From assembly GCA_013316495.1 (NCBI GenBank), contig WSMP01000010.1:1-27835 (forward strand): 27,835 nt of DNA, given 5' to 3'. The notes under the pieces are model-generated. The model had not been told where the DNA came from. It saw only the letters and a program-made list of their open reading frames with translations, and ran no database searches. A program made the translations under genes and the position numbers. Positions 5,963 through 15,507 of the stretch are shown piece by piece (position 1 is the stretch's first letter; each line of letters starts with the position of its first letter). The stretch comes from Angelakisella sp. (GTDB lineage Bacteria; Bacillota; Clostridia; Oscillospirales; Ruminococcaceae).

Positions 5963-6388
5963 CTATTCCAGACTGCCGCTGCCTCCCATAAGCCGGGCCA
6001 TCTCCTGGATGCGCTCCACTGGGAAGGGAGGGGCGGCCAGCGGCCCCAGGGCGATGGACAGGAGCTTCAGAGGGTTGTCGTCCGCCGCCACCCGATTGGA
6101 GCTGAGGGCCCCGCACCGGCGGCACCGGTGGATAAGGGCCCACTCGCCGCCCTTGCGCACCCACGCCGCCACTGGCTCCATGATTCCGCCACAATCCGCC
6201 GCCCGGTCCCCTGGCTCCAGGTCCAGGTGCAGGCTGGTCAGGCAGTTGGGACAGTGGTTCCGGTGGCCGCTGCCAGCTCCCTCCGGGGTTACCAGCCGGC
6301 CGCATACCTTGCAGGTAAAAACCTCCTTGCAAGGATTTCTTTTGTAATAGCCCTTCTCAAGGGAACGTTTTTTGCTTTCTCGCTTCAA
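5963..6388 (-). CDS. RNHCP-domain zinc-binding protein
   Basis: A 141-aa protein of unknown biochemical function. The signature GHRNHCPNCLTSLH (about 42-55) defines the RNHCP family. Further cysteine pairs (CKVCG near 26-30, CRRCG near 90-94) suggest zinc ribbons. The start is TTG at 6388, preferred because GGAGG lies nine bases upstream and no in-frame ATG precedes the conserved region. The N-terminus is strongly basic (KRESKKRSLEKGYYKRN), which may indicate nucleic-acid contact; that is inference. It is monocistronic, convergent with the sigma locus, and GC-rich like the core chromosome. Confidence 0.85.
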   Translation of the reverse strand: MKRESKKRSLEKGYYKRNPCKEVFTCKVCGRLVTPEGAGSGHRNHCPNCLTSLHLDLEPGDRAADCGGIMEPVAAWVRKGGEWALIHRCRRCGALSSNRVAADDNPLKLLSIALGPLAAPPFPVERIQEMARLMGGSGSLE

Positions 6389-6624
6389 AGATAGTTTCCT
6401 CCAGGTATAAAATTTAATATTTATACAGGGAGGCGGGCGCTTCTATCCCAGACCTCCCGGTCAGGGAACAAGTGCCGTGTACAAGTTCTTCATATACTGC
6501 TCCTTTTATTGGTTGATAGGACCTGCTGGGGGCCTGTCCACAGCCGCGAAATGGGGCGGCCGGCAGGTGATATTCTGCCAAACAGCAATTTTATCATACC
6601 ACATTGGCGGGCGTCTTTCAACCC

Positions 6625-6653
6625 TTGAAGGAACCAGCCGGATGGTCTATAAT
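6625..6653 (+). promoter_or_regulatory. SigA promoter of the small cysteine-rich gene
   Basis: TTGAAG (6625-6630), 17 bases, TATAAT (6648-6653), placed 40 bases before the ATG at 6694. The rest of the 305-bp gap 6389-6693 shows only a short CCTCCC/GGGAGG dyad near 6430-6460 and no credible ORF. Confidence 0.75.
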
Positions 6654-6693
6654 AGAAGACAGAATGCTTTAGACCTTTAGGGAGGCGACAAAG

Positions 6694-6915
6694 ATGTTTG
6701 GAAAGCGGCCCCTTTTCGGCAGCCGGATAGAGCCTGCCTGCCGGTACTGCGGCCACGGGCGGGAGAGCACCGACGGACGGATGATCCTTTGTCCTCACCA
6801 GGGGGTGACAGCTCCCTACTTCTCCTGCCGGAAATTTCGGTACGATCCCCTTTTGCGTGTCCCTTCCCGGCAGCCGGTGCTGCCAAAGTATGAGCAGTCG
6901 GATTTTGAACTGTGA
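6694..6915 (+). CDS. Small cysteine-rich conserved protein of unknown function
   Basis: A 73-aa protein with CRYCG (16-20), CP (33-34) and SCRKFRYDPLLRVP (about 44-57), a spacing that suggests one zinc knuckle. I believe similar short proteins are common in Clostridia, but I know of no named function. The ATG has a good ribosome binding site (GGGAGG, nine bases upstream) and its own consensus promoter. It precedes the cell-wall hydrolase gene by 62 bases on the same strand and may be cotranscribed with it. Confidence 0.75.
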   Translation: MFGKRPLFGSRIEPACRYCGHGRESTDGRMILCPHQGVTAPYFSCRKFRYDPLLRVPSRQPVLPKYEQSDFEL

Positions 6916-6977
6916 GCCGCTTCCCGCCAATTTCTGGAGGAGGCTAAGGCCCCCTTTTTTCGAGGTACAATAACGAC

Positions 6978-9707
6978 ATGAGATATGTAAAACGATTTTT
7001 CCAAATCTTTCTTCCCCTTCTGCTGCTGGCAGCTTTCAGCTGCGCTTTGGTGCTGTGGCTGGCAGGCAGCCGCCAGGAGAGCCGCCGCCAGGAGTTGCTT
7101 AGCTCCATCGGCTTTTTGGGGGATGTTTCCGGCTTTTCAGTGACTACTGGAAACGGCGCGGATTTTCCCTCGGCCTCCGGCCTTTCGGAGGAGGAGCTGA
7201 AGACCCGGCTGGAGGAGATGCTGGCCCTGGCGGAGCAGGCCCGGTTCAATACCGTCTTTTTCCAGGCGCGGGCCGATGGCTCCGCCTTTTATAAGAGCAA
7301 ATACTTCGATTTTCACCCCTCCCTCTCCGGGGCGGGGGGCGGTTTGGGCGCCTTTGACCCCCTGGACTACCTTTGTACCACGGGGCTGGAAAAGCGGGTG
7401 CAGGTTTACGCCTTGGTGGACCTGGCCCAAGGGCCGGATGGACGCGCCCTGGACCTGACCCAAGAGGAAACGGTGGAGCTGCTGGCCGCCTCCACCGCCG
7501 AGCTGGGCAAAAAGTACCCCCTGGGGGCGGTGCTGTTTACCGGCCTGGATAAGGCACCAGAAGGAACCGCCCAAGCGCTCCTTGCCGCCATCCGGACCCA
7601 GCTGAAAAAGGATTCCCCTGGGCTTCCCCTGGGCCTCGTCTTTGATGGCAGCGGGGAGAGCGCCATCACCCCCCAGCTGGTTTCCCAGCTCACTGGGGAG
7701 GGACTGCTGGGTGTGGTGGTTCCTCAAATCACCGCTCCGGTGACCGGAGAGGGGCGCTTTGCCTCCTTGCTGCACCAGTGGGGCGAGGCCACAACGGGAA
7801 CCGCTCGCCTTATAGCGGCGCAGCCCGCCGGGCAAGGGGAGGGGGAGGAGGAGCTGCGCCTGCTCCTCACCTCTATGTCGGAGCAGGTTTCCGGTGTGAT
7901 GCTGGAGCATTACAGTAGCCTGTGGGCGGACAGTCAGCGGGCGGAGGAGCTGATAAGCCTGCTGGAAAGCCCCAAGGGCCAGGCCCCGGAGCTTTTCTTT
8001 TCCCTGCCCAGGGAGCTGGCTATCTCCTATCCGGCCGGGGATGTTTCGGTCACCGATGGCTCGGTTTTCCTGATGGGCACCTCCGACCCGGAGCAGCCCC
8101 TAACCCTGGACGGCGAAGAGGTGGAGCGGACAGCCTCCGGGGGCAGCTGGGGAGTCTATAAAAAGCTGGAGCAGGGGAAGAACACCTTCACCCTCCGCCA
8201 GGGGGAGCGGAGCGCTTCGGTCACCATCACCCGGTATACCCCCAGCGGAACCGCCTCCCCTATCAGCGGCATCCAGGAGGGGACCATCTTCCCCCGGTAC
8301 AGCTGCGGGGTGGATTCCGATGGGGAGCTTACCCTCTCCTGCATGGGGCCCGCCGGGGCTACCATCACCGCCACCCTGGGGGAGCGGAGCATCCCCCTCG
8401 TCCAGGCCAACGCCTCCAGCGACGGAACACCGGCGGCCTTTTGGGGGACCCTGACCCTCTCCCCGGAGGATTACGACCCCAACCGCACCGCAAAGATCGG
8501 CTCGGTGACCTACCTGCTCACCTACGGAGGGAAAAGCACCACCTACCAGTCCCAGGGGGAGGTTTATGTAGCGGGGCGCAATGTCCCCCTGGCGGTGGAG
8601 AATACCGCCCAGCTTTCCGCCGTTCTCACCAACCCGGATGATGACGAGAGCATCACCGGCACCCTGAAGCCGGGGGCCAGAGCCTATGTGGAGGAGACGG
8701 TGCGCACCAGCCGCAGCGGGGTTATCACCCTGGCCTACAAGCTGCGGGGAGGCGGCTATATCCTGGCAGGTACCCCCACCATGGGGCCGATGGTCCAGGT
8801 GCTGGAGGGAGCCCCGAAGCTCTCCATGGAGATAGAAGAGGTATCCACCGGCCTGGGAGAGGATGGCAGCCTTACCATCACCCTGGGGGAGGGGACCCCC
8901 GCTATCACCACCACCCGCACCGAAGATTCCCTGGTCCTGGACTGCCGGGAGACCACTGCCGGGGAGCTGACCCGGTTGACCAACGGCTTCATCCGCACCG
9001 CTTCCGCCGAAGAGACAGAGGCAGGGACCCGCATCACCCTGCGCCTGGAGCCGGCAGGGGAGCTGTGGGGATATGATCTCTACTACCAGGATGGGAAAAC
9101 CATGCTCTACCTGAAGCCTGCCCCTAAGCGCGGCGATACCTTCGGGAAGCCCCTTTCCGGCGTGTCGGTGATGCTGGACGCCGGCCACGGCGGTAGCGAC
9201 CCAGGGGCCATGGGGGTGGCGGGAGAGAGCGGCCCCGCCGAAGCTCAGCTGAACTTGGCGGTGACCCAGGCGCTGAAGTATCGTCTGGAGCAGCTGGGGG
9301 CCTCGGTGAGCCTCACCCGCGCCGATGACAGCCAAATCTCCCTCTACCAGCGGGTGGATGCCGCCACCGAGGTCCGGCCGGATATCTTTCTTTCCGTCCA
9401 CCACAACAGCGGCGTCCTCACCGGCAACATGAACCAGGCCCGCCGCATGGAGTGCTATTACTTTGAAGATATTTCCCAGCCCTTCGCCCAGGCCCTGATG
9501 GACCGCCTGCCGGGGATGCTGGGCCGTCCGGGCACCGAGCCGGAGCAGGCCCGGTACTATGTCACCCGCCAGACCGCCAACCCGGCGGTGCTGCTGGAGG
9601 TGGGCTTTATGGTCAATCCCCTGGAGTACGAGGAGTGCATTAACCCGGTGAACATCCTGAAAACCGCCTGCGGAGCAGCGGAGGCGATACTGGATATAAT
9701 CAAGTGA
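6978..9707 (+). CDS. GHL10-like / N-acetylmuramoyl-L-alanine amidase fusion
   Basis: A 909-aa secreted or membrane-anchored cell-wall hydrolase. Residues 1-30 form a signal anchor (RYVKRFFQIFLPLLLLAAFS). Residues about 70-340 resemble the TIM-barrel family-10-like glycosyl hydrolase domain (FNTVFFQARADGSAFYKS, then FDPLDYL and VYALVDLA). A long beta-rich middle section (about 340-720) looks like Ig/SH3-type wall-binding modules. Residues 728-909 are an Amidase_3 domain: MLDAGHGGSDPGA (zinc His about 737), Glu about 755 in PAEAQLN, SVHHN (about 808) and the catalytic Glu about 874 in LLEVGFM. All catalytic positions are present. The ribosome binding site (GAGGT, 11 bases upstream) is mediocre. 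The amidase function is firm; glycosidase activity of the N-terminal part is unproven. Confidence 0.92.
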   Translation: MRYVKRFFQIFLPLLLLAAFSCALVLWLAGSRQESRRQELLSSIGFLGDVSGFSVTTGNGADFPSASGLSEEELKTRLEEMLALAEQARFNTVFFQARADGSAFYKSKYFDFHPSLSGAGGGLGAFDPLDYLCTTGLEKRVQVYALVDLAQGPDGRALDLTQEETVELLAASTAELGKKYPLGAVLFTGLDKAPEGTAQALLAAIRTQLKKDSPGLPLGLVFDGSGESAITPQLVSQLTGEGLLGVVVPQITAPVTGEGRFASLLHQWGEATTGTARLIAAQPAGQGEGEEELRLLLTSMSEQVSGVMLEHYSSLWADSQRAEELISLLESPKGQAPELFFSLPRELAISYPAGDVSVTDGSVFLMGTSDPEQPLTLDGEEVERTASGGSWGVYKKLEQGKNTFTLRQGERSASVTITRYTPSGTASPISGIQEGTIFPRYSCGVDSDGELTLSCMGPAGATITATLGERSIPLVQANASSDGTPAAFWGTLTLSPEDYDPNRTAKIGSVTYLLTYGGKSTTYQSQGEVYVAGRNVPLAVENTAQLSAVLTNPDDDESITGTLKPGARAYVEETVRTSRSGVITLAYKLRGGGYILAGTPTMGPMVQVLEGAPKLSMEIEEVSTGLGEDGSLTITLGEGTPAITTTRTEDSLVLDCRETTAGELTRLTNGFIRTASAEETEAGTRITLRLEPAGELWGYDLYYQDGKTMLYLKPAPKRGDTFGKPLSGVSVMLDAGHGGSDPGAMGVAGESGPAEAQLNLAVTQALKYRLEQLGASVSLTRADDSQISLYQRVDAATEVRPDIFLSVHHNSGVLTGNMNQARRMECYYFEDISQPFAQALMDRLPGMLGRPGTEPEQARYYVTRQTANPAVLLEVGFMVNPLEYEECINPVNILKTACGAAEAILDIIK

Positions 9708-9752
9708 ACCTGCAATAAAATTCCCCGCGGAAATCTTCTAAACCTCACCCAA

Positions 9753-9796
9753 ATAACCCCCCGCCAGCCGGTGCAGACCGGAGGGCGGGGGGTTAT
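9753..9796. terminator. Bidirectional GC-rich terminator
   Basis: ATAACCCCCCGCC on the left pairs with GGCGGGGGGTTAT on the right, enclosing a smaller CCGG dyad. It separates the plus-strand amidase from the convergent membrane-protein gene. Confidence 0.75.
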
Positions 9797-9807
9797 GGTT
9801 TGCAAAT

Positions 9808-10800
9808 TTATTTGTAGGTGTTGGTGGTGTAGACGTTGGCGGTATTGGTTCCGCCGGGGCGCTCTGCCAGCTTTTCAATGAGAAATCCGCCATGCTTTTG
9901 GGCGGCCAGTGCGTTTCGCACAAAGGAGAAGCTCCCCAGGACCATGAAGGCGTAGCCCATCAACAGGTCCGGCAGGTAATCGGAAAGGAGATTCAGTTCC
10001 GGGTCAAAGAGGAAACCAGGCACCGCCCGCATACAATCCAGCAGCCCTACGCCGTACTCCCCAAAGACCTCGTAAATATCCAGCCCAATACAGACGTATT
10101 GGCTTACCAGCCCCATACACACCGCCACAATAATACAGATGATAATGCCGGGGGTGTCCAGCTTGCCGCTGAATTTTTCGTAGCCCTTGAAGGCGCAGAC
10201 CATGAGGACCAGGCCGCAGATGGCGGCGATGTATCCCAGGCGGTTCACCAGCACCCACAGGGCTACCCCCGCCAGGGAGAAGAGGATGGCCCCCGCGATT
10301 CCCGCCGGAAGGTTGCCGGGAACGGCCTTCTGCTCCGCGCGGGCAGCCTGGCTCATCTGCTCCAGGCACCGGGGACAGATGGCGTGGAGCTTGCCGCCCA
10401 TATCAAAGAGGGCGGCATCCGGCGCGCCACAGCTTTCGCAGCAGGAGGCCATGCCGTTGGCGGCCAGCCACCCCACCACATCGTTATAGAAGGTCAGAAG
10501 GGACTGGGCGGTGATATCCCGTTTTTTATCAATGACGATTTGGGCCACCAGCAGCTGGCCGTTGTAGCTGCCCCCGGTGCAGAAGGGGTGCTGTGCGGCG
10601 TAGTCCGCCAGCCACTGATTGGCCTCCTGGCTCATATCCGCCCCGGAACGGGTGGCCCACACCACCACATCGTAGCACCGGGCCTTGGAATTGAGATTGG
10701 TCACCATGGCAAACCCGCGGTAATAGCCGCACAGCATGCTGTTTTGCCCCCGCAGGCGCATTCCGGTGGCGTTTCTGGCCTGTACCAGTTCATGCTTCAT
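9808..10800 (-). CDS. Membrane protein with zinc-ribbon, unknown function
   Basis: A 330-aa protein from ATG 10800 (MKHELVQARN). An ATG 21 bases upstream is also open but has no ribosome binding site, whereas GGAAG lies ten bases before the chosen start. The N-terminal 130 residues form a soluble domain. A four-cysteine zinc ribbon follows (CESCG...CPRC). There are then several hydrophobic helices: about 165-185, 190-205, 215-240 and a later pair ending in GYAFMVLGSFSFV. The C-terminus is hydrophilic. It has its own strong promoter. I do not recognise the family; the topology suggests a membrane sensor or a small-molecule-responsive protein, but that is speculation. Confidence 0.8.
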   Translation of the reverse strand: MKHELVQARNATGMRLRGQNSMLCGYYRGFAMVTNLNSKARCYDVVVWATRSGADMSQEANQWLADYAAQHPFCTGGSYNGQLLVAQIVIDKKRDITAQSLLTFYNDVVGWLAANGMASCCESCGAPDAALFDMGGKLHAICPRCLEQMSQAARAEQKAVPGNLPAGIAGAILFSLAGVALWVLVNRLGYIAAICGLVLMVCAFKGYEKFSGKLDTPGIIICIIVAVCMGLVSQYVCIGLDIYEVFGEYGVGLLDCMRAVPGFLFDPELNLLSDYLPDLLMGYAFMVLGSFSFVRNALAAQKHGGFLIEKLAERPGGTNTANVYTTNTYK

Positions 10801-10839
10801 CGCAAACACACTTCCCATCATTCGGTAGATTTAAATATA

Positions 10840-10868
10840 AGTATAAAACCGCGAAGTTTGGAAGTCAA
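10840..10868 (-). promoter_or_regulatory. SigA promoter of the zinc-ribbon membrane protein
   Basis: On the minus strand TTGACT (10868-10863), 17 bases, TATACT (10845-10840). The expected transcription start near 10833 leaves a leader of about 33 bases before ATG 10800, which supports that start. Confidence 0.8.
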
Positions 10869-10936
10869 GCTCTAAAAGCCTGCAGGGAATGGCCAAACAC
10901 GCTTTTTATGCTAATCTGGGCTGCCGCCATCTCCGC

Positions 10937-10982
10937 CTTCTTTTTCTTCTTGCAAAAGAAGAAAAAGAAGCAAAAAGAAGAA
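10937..10982. repeat. 46-bp palindromic repeat, copy 1
   Basis: CTTCTTTTTCTTCTT pairs perfectly with AAGAAGAAAAAGAAG across a GCAA tetraloop, followed by CAAAAAGAAGAA. An identical copy lies at 16724-16769. It sits between two genes and probably terminates or stabilises transcripts, although no separate U-run follows. The stem is purine-only on one strand and pyrimidine-only on the other. Confidence 0.85.
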
Positions 10983-11066
10983 TGATAAAAGGGTTCAATA
11001 ACACAGCAAATTTAATAGAAAAATCTGCGTGGTTTGGCCACTCCCAAGCCTGCGCAAAGAGGTCGG

Positions 11067-11531
11067 CTACAGAAAAATGCCGATTGCCTCCAGAATGCCG
11101 TAGCTGGCTACCCCCATAATGAGGCCGCTGGTGAGCACCCCCAGGGTGATGGCCAAGAGCGCCCTGGGGAAGGGCATCCGCAGGAAGGTGGCGGCCACCG
11201 AGCCGGTCCAGGCCCCGGTGCCGGGGAAGGGGATAGCCACAAAGCCCCACAGGCCGATGAACTCGTATTTTCCAAAGCTATGGGCAGCCTTGTCCGCCTT
11301 GTTTATGATCCGCTGGAAGAAGGACCCTACATAGGGCCAGTCCGCCAGCCAGACCAGAAGCCTTTGCCCAAAAAGCAGGAGAAAGGGCACCGGCAAAAGG
11401 TTTCCCAGCACACAGACAAGATAGACCTGCCAGAAGGGGAACCCCATCCCCACCCCAATGGGAACGCCTCCCCGCAGCTCCACAATGGGAAGCATGGAGA
11501 CAGCGAATAGATACCAGTATTTTTTCAGCAT
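11067..11531 (-). CDS. Small multidrug export family membrane protein
   Basis: A 154-aa integral membrane protein that I assign to the Sm_multidrug_ex/COG2426 family. It has the N-terminal MLPIVELRGGVPIGVG segment (about 13-28), a second hydrophobic stretch LVCVLGNLLPVPFLLLFG, the conserved FVAIPFPGTGAWTGS loop (about 98-112) and a final glycine-rich helix. Four or five membrane helices are likely. The family is annotated as export-related by name only; no substrate is known. The ribosome binding site is GGAAGGA. The gene is monocistronic, on the minus strand, and divergent from hrcA. Confidence 0.85.
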   Translation of the reverse strand: MLKKYWYLFAVSMLPIVELRGGVPIGVGMGFPFWQVYLVCVLGNLLPVPFLLLFGQRLLVWLADWPYVGSFFQRIINKADKAAHSFGKYEFIGLWGFVAIPFPGTGAWTGSVAATFLRMPFPRALLAITLGVLTSGLIMGVASYGILEAIGIFL

Positions 11532-11688
11532 AGACGGCGATGTCCTTCCTTATGGATTAAAATAGGTGTGACCCTACCAGTTTACAGGGAAACGGGGTAA
11601 TAATCAAGGGGAAAAGAGGAAAAATAGGAGCGCCTGGCACTTGGCCTGTAGGAGTGTCAATAAATTTGTAAATTATTTGTAAAAGGCC

Positions 11689-11716
11689 TTGACTTCCGGG
11701 AAAAAAGAAGTACAAT
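11689..11716 (+). promoter_or_regulatory. SigA promoter of the chaperone operon
   Basis: TTGACT (11689-11694), 16 bases, TACAAT (11711-11716). The CIRCE operator begins nine bases after the -10 box, so HrcA would occlude the transcription start. Confidence 0.8.
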
Positions 11717-11724
11717 AATAGTTG

Positions 11725-11751
11725 TTAGCACTCAAATGGCGTGAGTGCTAA
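11725..11751 (+). promoter_or_regulatory. CIRCE operator, perfect match
   Basis: TTAGCACTC, nine bases, GAGTGCTAA: an exact copy of the consensus binding site for the heat-shock repressor HrcA. It lies between the promoter and the hrcA start codon (11779). Confidence 0.98.
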
Positions 11752-11778
11752 ATTCCAAAACAGGGGGGCGGAACGGCA

Positions 11779-12813
11779 ATGGAGCTGGATAACCGGAAGC
11801 TGCGGATCCTTTCCGCCATTGTAGAAACCTACATCGCCACCGGGGAGCCGGTGGGCTCCAAGCTGGTAGCCAGCCTCCTGGATGGGGAGGTCTCCTCCGC
11901 CACCGTGCGCAACGAAATGGCGGTGCTCTTTGAGCTGGGCCTGTTGGAACAGCCCCACACCTCCGCCGGAAGGGTCCCCTCCCACCTGGGCTACCGCCTT
12001 TACCTGGATGAGCTGATGCGGAAGAAACCCCTCACCCCGAAGGAAAAGCAGGAGATTGAGGCTCTTTTCAACCTCCGCAACCCGGACCCGGACCGGCTGC
12101 TGGAGGACGCCGCCAGGACCCTGGCGGAGCACACCGGCTGCGCGGTCATCTCCACCGCCCTCACCAAAGAGAGCGCCAAGGTGCGCAAAATTGAGCTGAT
12201 CCCCGCCACCAGCCGCACGGTGGTTATCCTTCTCATCGCCAGTAACGGCATGGTGAAGAACAAGGTCTGCCGGGTGGATTTCCTCCTGACCCCCAAGGTT
12301 GTGGAGTTCTTCCAGAACTTCGCCAATGGACACCTGGCGGGGCGGAGCATCAACGAAATCACAAAGAAATACCTGGGCTCGGTGGCCTTCACCTTGGGAG
12401 AGGAGTATGTGGACATCTTTGCCCCCCTCCTTTCCGCCATCTACGACCTCTGCCGGGAGTGCAGCGACGGACAGATTTACCGAAGCGGGACCAGCAATCT
12501 TCTGGAGTATGAGGACCTGCGCCAGGTGGCAAACCAGCTCTTCCGGGTCATCAACTCCCGCGAAGCGGTGATGGAGCTGATTGGCCGGGACGAGGACGGT
12601 ATCCGGGTCTTTGTGGGGCAGGAAAACCCCAACAGTGTCTTTGCAGATTCTTCGGTAATCGTCAGCCGCTACCGCATCGGCGCGGATAACACCGGCGCCA
12701 TGGGGCTCATCGGCCCCATCCGCATGGACTACGCCCGGCTGATTCCCCATCTGGAGTATTTTTCCAAAACCCTGGGGAGGCTCCTGGAATCCACCCTGGA
12801 GGAGCAAAAGTAG
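11779..12813 (+). CDS. hrcA: Heat-inducible transcription repressor HrcA
   Basis: Repressor of class I heat-shock genes, binding CIRCE. At 344 aa it has normal length. The N-terminal winged helix (DNRKLRILSAIVETYIATGE, then SSATVRNEMAVLFELGLLEQ and PHTSAGRVPSHLGYRLYLD) is highly characteristic. The C-terminal GAF-like region includes IGADNTGAMGLIGPIRMDY, the conserved family tail. The start ATG 11779 matches the family N-terminus; a G-rich tract just upstream provides a modest ribosome binding site. It is the first gene of the hrcA-grpE-dnaK-dnaJ operon and is autoregulated through the CIRCE site. Confidence 0.98.
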   Translation: MELDNRKLRILSAIVETYIATGEPVGSKLVASLLDGEVSSATVRNEMAVLFELGLLEQPHTSAGRVPSHLGYRLYLDELMRKKPLTPKEKQEIEALFNLRNPDPDRLLEDAARTLAEHTGCAVISTALTKESAKVRKIELIPATSRTVVILLIASNGMVKNKVCRVDFLLTPKVVEFFQNFANGHLAGRSINEITKKYLGSVAFTLGEEYVDIFAPLLSAIYDLCRECSDGQIYRSGTSNLLEYEDLRQVANQLFRVINSREAVMELIGRDEDGIRVFVGQENPNSVFADSSVIVSRYRIGADNTGAMGLIGPIRMDYARLIPHLEYFSKTLGRLLESTLEEQK

Positions 12814-12897
12814 CAAGGTCTATGGAGATTTTGCCGGACAGAAAAACGAAAATGACGCGGGAGGCAAAGGCTCCCGTGAAGAACGGAGGATATAGAC

Positions 12898-13452
12898 TTG
12901 GCAGCAAGCGACAAGGAGAGGAAAAACCAGGAGCTTCCGTTGGAGGAGGAACCGGTAGGCGAGGCCCCCATCCCGGAGGAGGTCCTTCCAGAGGAGGAGA
13001 CTCCCCAGGAGCCCAGCCAGCTGGAACAGCTCCAGGAGGAAAAGAAGGAGCTGGAGGATCGGTATCTGCGGCTGATGGCGGAGTTTGGGAACTTCCGCAA
13101 CCGCACCGCTAAGGAGAAGGAAAGCACCTATGGGGACGCCAAGGCGGAGACGCTGAGGAGCTTCCTGCCGGTGCTGGATAACCTCCAGCGCGCCCTGGAA
13201 AGTCCCTGCTCCGATGAGGAGTACAAAAAAGGAGTGGAGCTTATCCACAAGGGGCTGTGGGAGGTGATGACCTCCCTGGGGGTGGAGGAAATTGCCGAAG
13301 CCGGCGTCCCCTTCGACCCGGAGGTCCACAACGCCGTCATGCACATTGAGGACGAAGCGCTCCCTAAAAATACCGTGGCCCAGGTGCTCCAAAAGGGCTA
13401 CCGGGTGGGCAGCAAGATTTTGCGCTACGCCATGGTGCAGGCAGCAAACTAG
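12898..13452 (+). CDS. grpE: Nucleotide exchange factor GrpE
   Basis: Co-chaperone that releases ADP from DnaK. It is 184 aa from a TTG start, chosen because GGAGG lies eight bases upstream and no ATG fits. The N-terminal 40 residues are very acidic (EEEPVGEAPIPEEVLPEEET). A coiled coil follows (LEQLQEEKKELEDRYLRLMA), with the family motif EFGNFRNRTAKEK, and then the C-terminal beta domain ending in HNAVMHIEDEALPKNTVAQV and GYRVGSKILRYAMVQ. It lies 84 bases after hrcA and 53 before dnaK. Confidence 0.97.
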   Translation: MAASDKERKNQELPLEEEPVGEAPIPEEVLPEEETPQEPSQLEQLQEEKKELEDRYLRLMAEFGNFRNRTAKEKESTYGDAKAETLRSFLPVLDNLQRALESPCSDEEYKKGVELIHKGLWEVMTSLGVEEIAEAGVPFDPEVHNAVMHIEDEALPKNTVAQVLQKGYRVGSKILRYAMVQAAN

Positions 13453-13505
13453 AACAAAACTCGATATAAATTGTGAGTAACATGATATAACGGAGGTAAA
13501 GAGAT

Positions 13506-15341
<1,836 letters not shown>

Positions 15342-15357
15342 TCCACGGGATAATTGG

Positions 15358-15388
15358 CAGGATAGGGGGCCTTTTGCCCTCTATCCTG
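15358..15388 (+). terminator. Hairpin between dnaK and dnaJ, possible attenuator
   Basis: CAGGATAG at the left pairs with CTATCCTG at the right, extended by GGGC/GCCC, in the 166-bp dnaK-dnaJ gap. There is no good U-run, so it may attenuate read-through or protect the dnaK 3' end, giving less DnaJ than DnaK. Confidence 0.5.
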
Positions 15389-15507
15389 TCTCCATGACAT
15401 GAGAAGCTGTTTTGTGCCTGGCCACGTGCCAGACGGCGAAGGATTTTTCCGCCGGATAATGGGGGACAGATGCGAAACGGGTTCTGAAAACAACGAGGTG
15501 ATGTGAT

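Noticed and set aside
8100..9404. A 434-codon minus-strand frame inside the amidase gene
   Set aside because: Antisense to intact Amidase_3 motifs and without a start signal.
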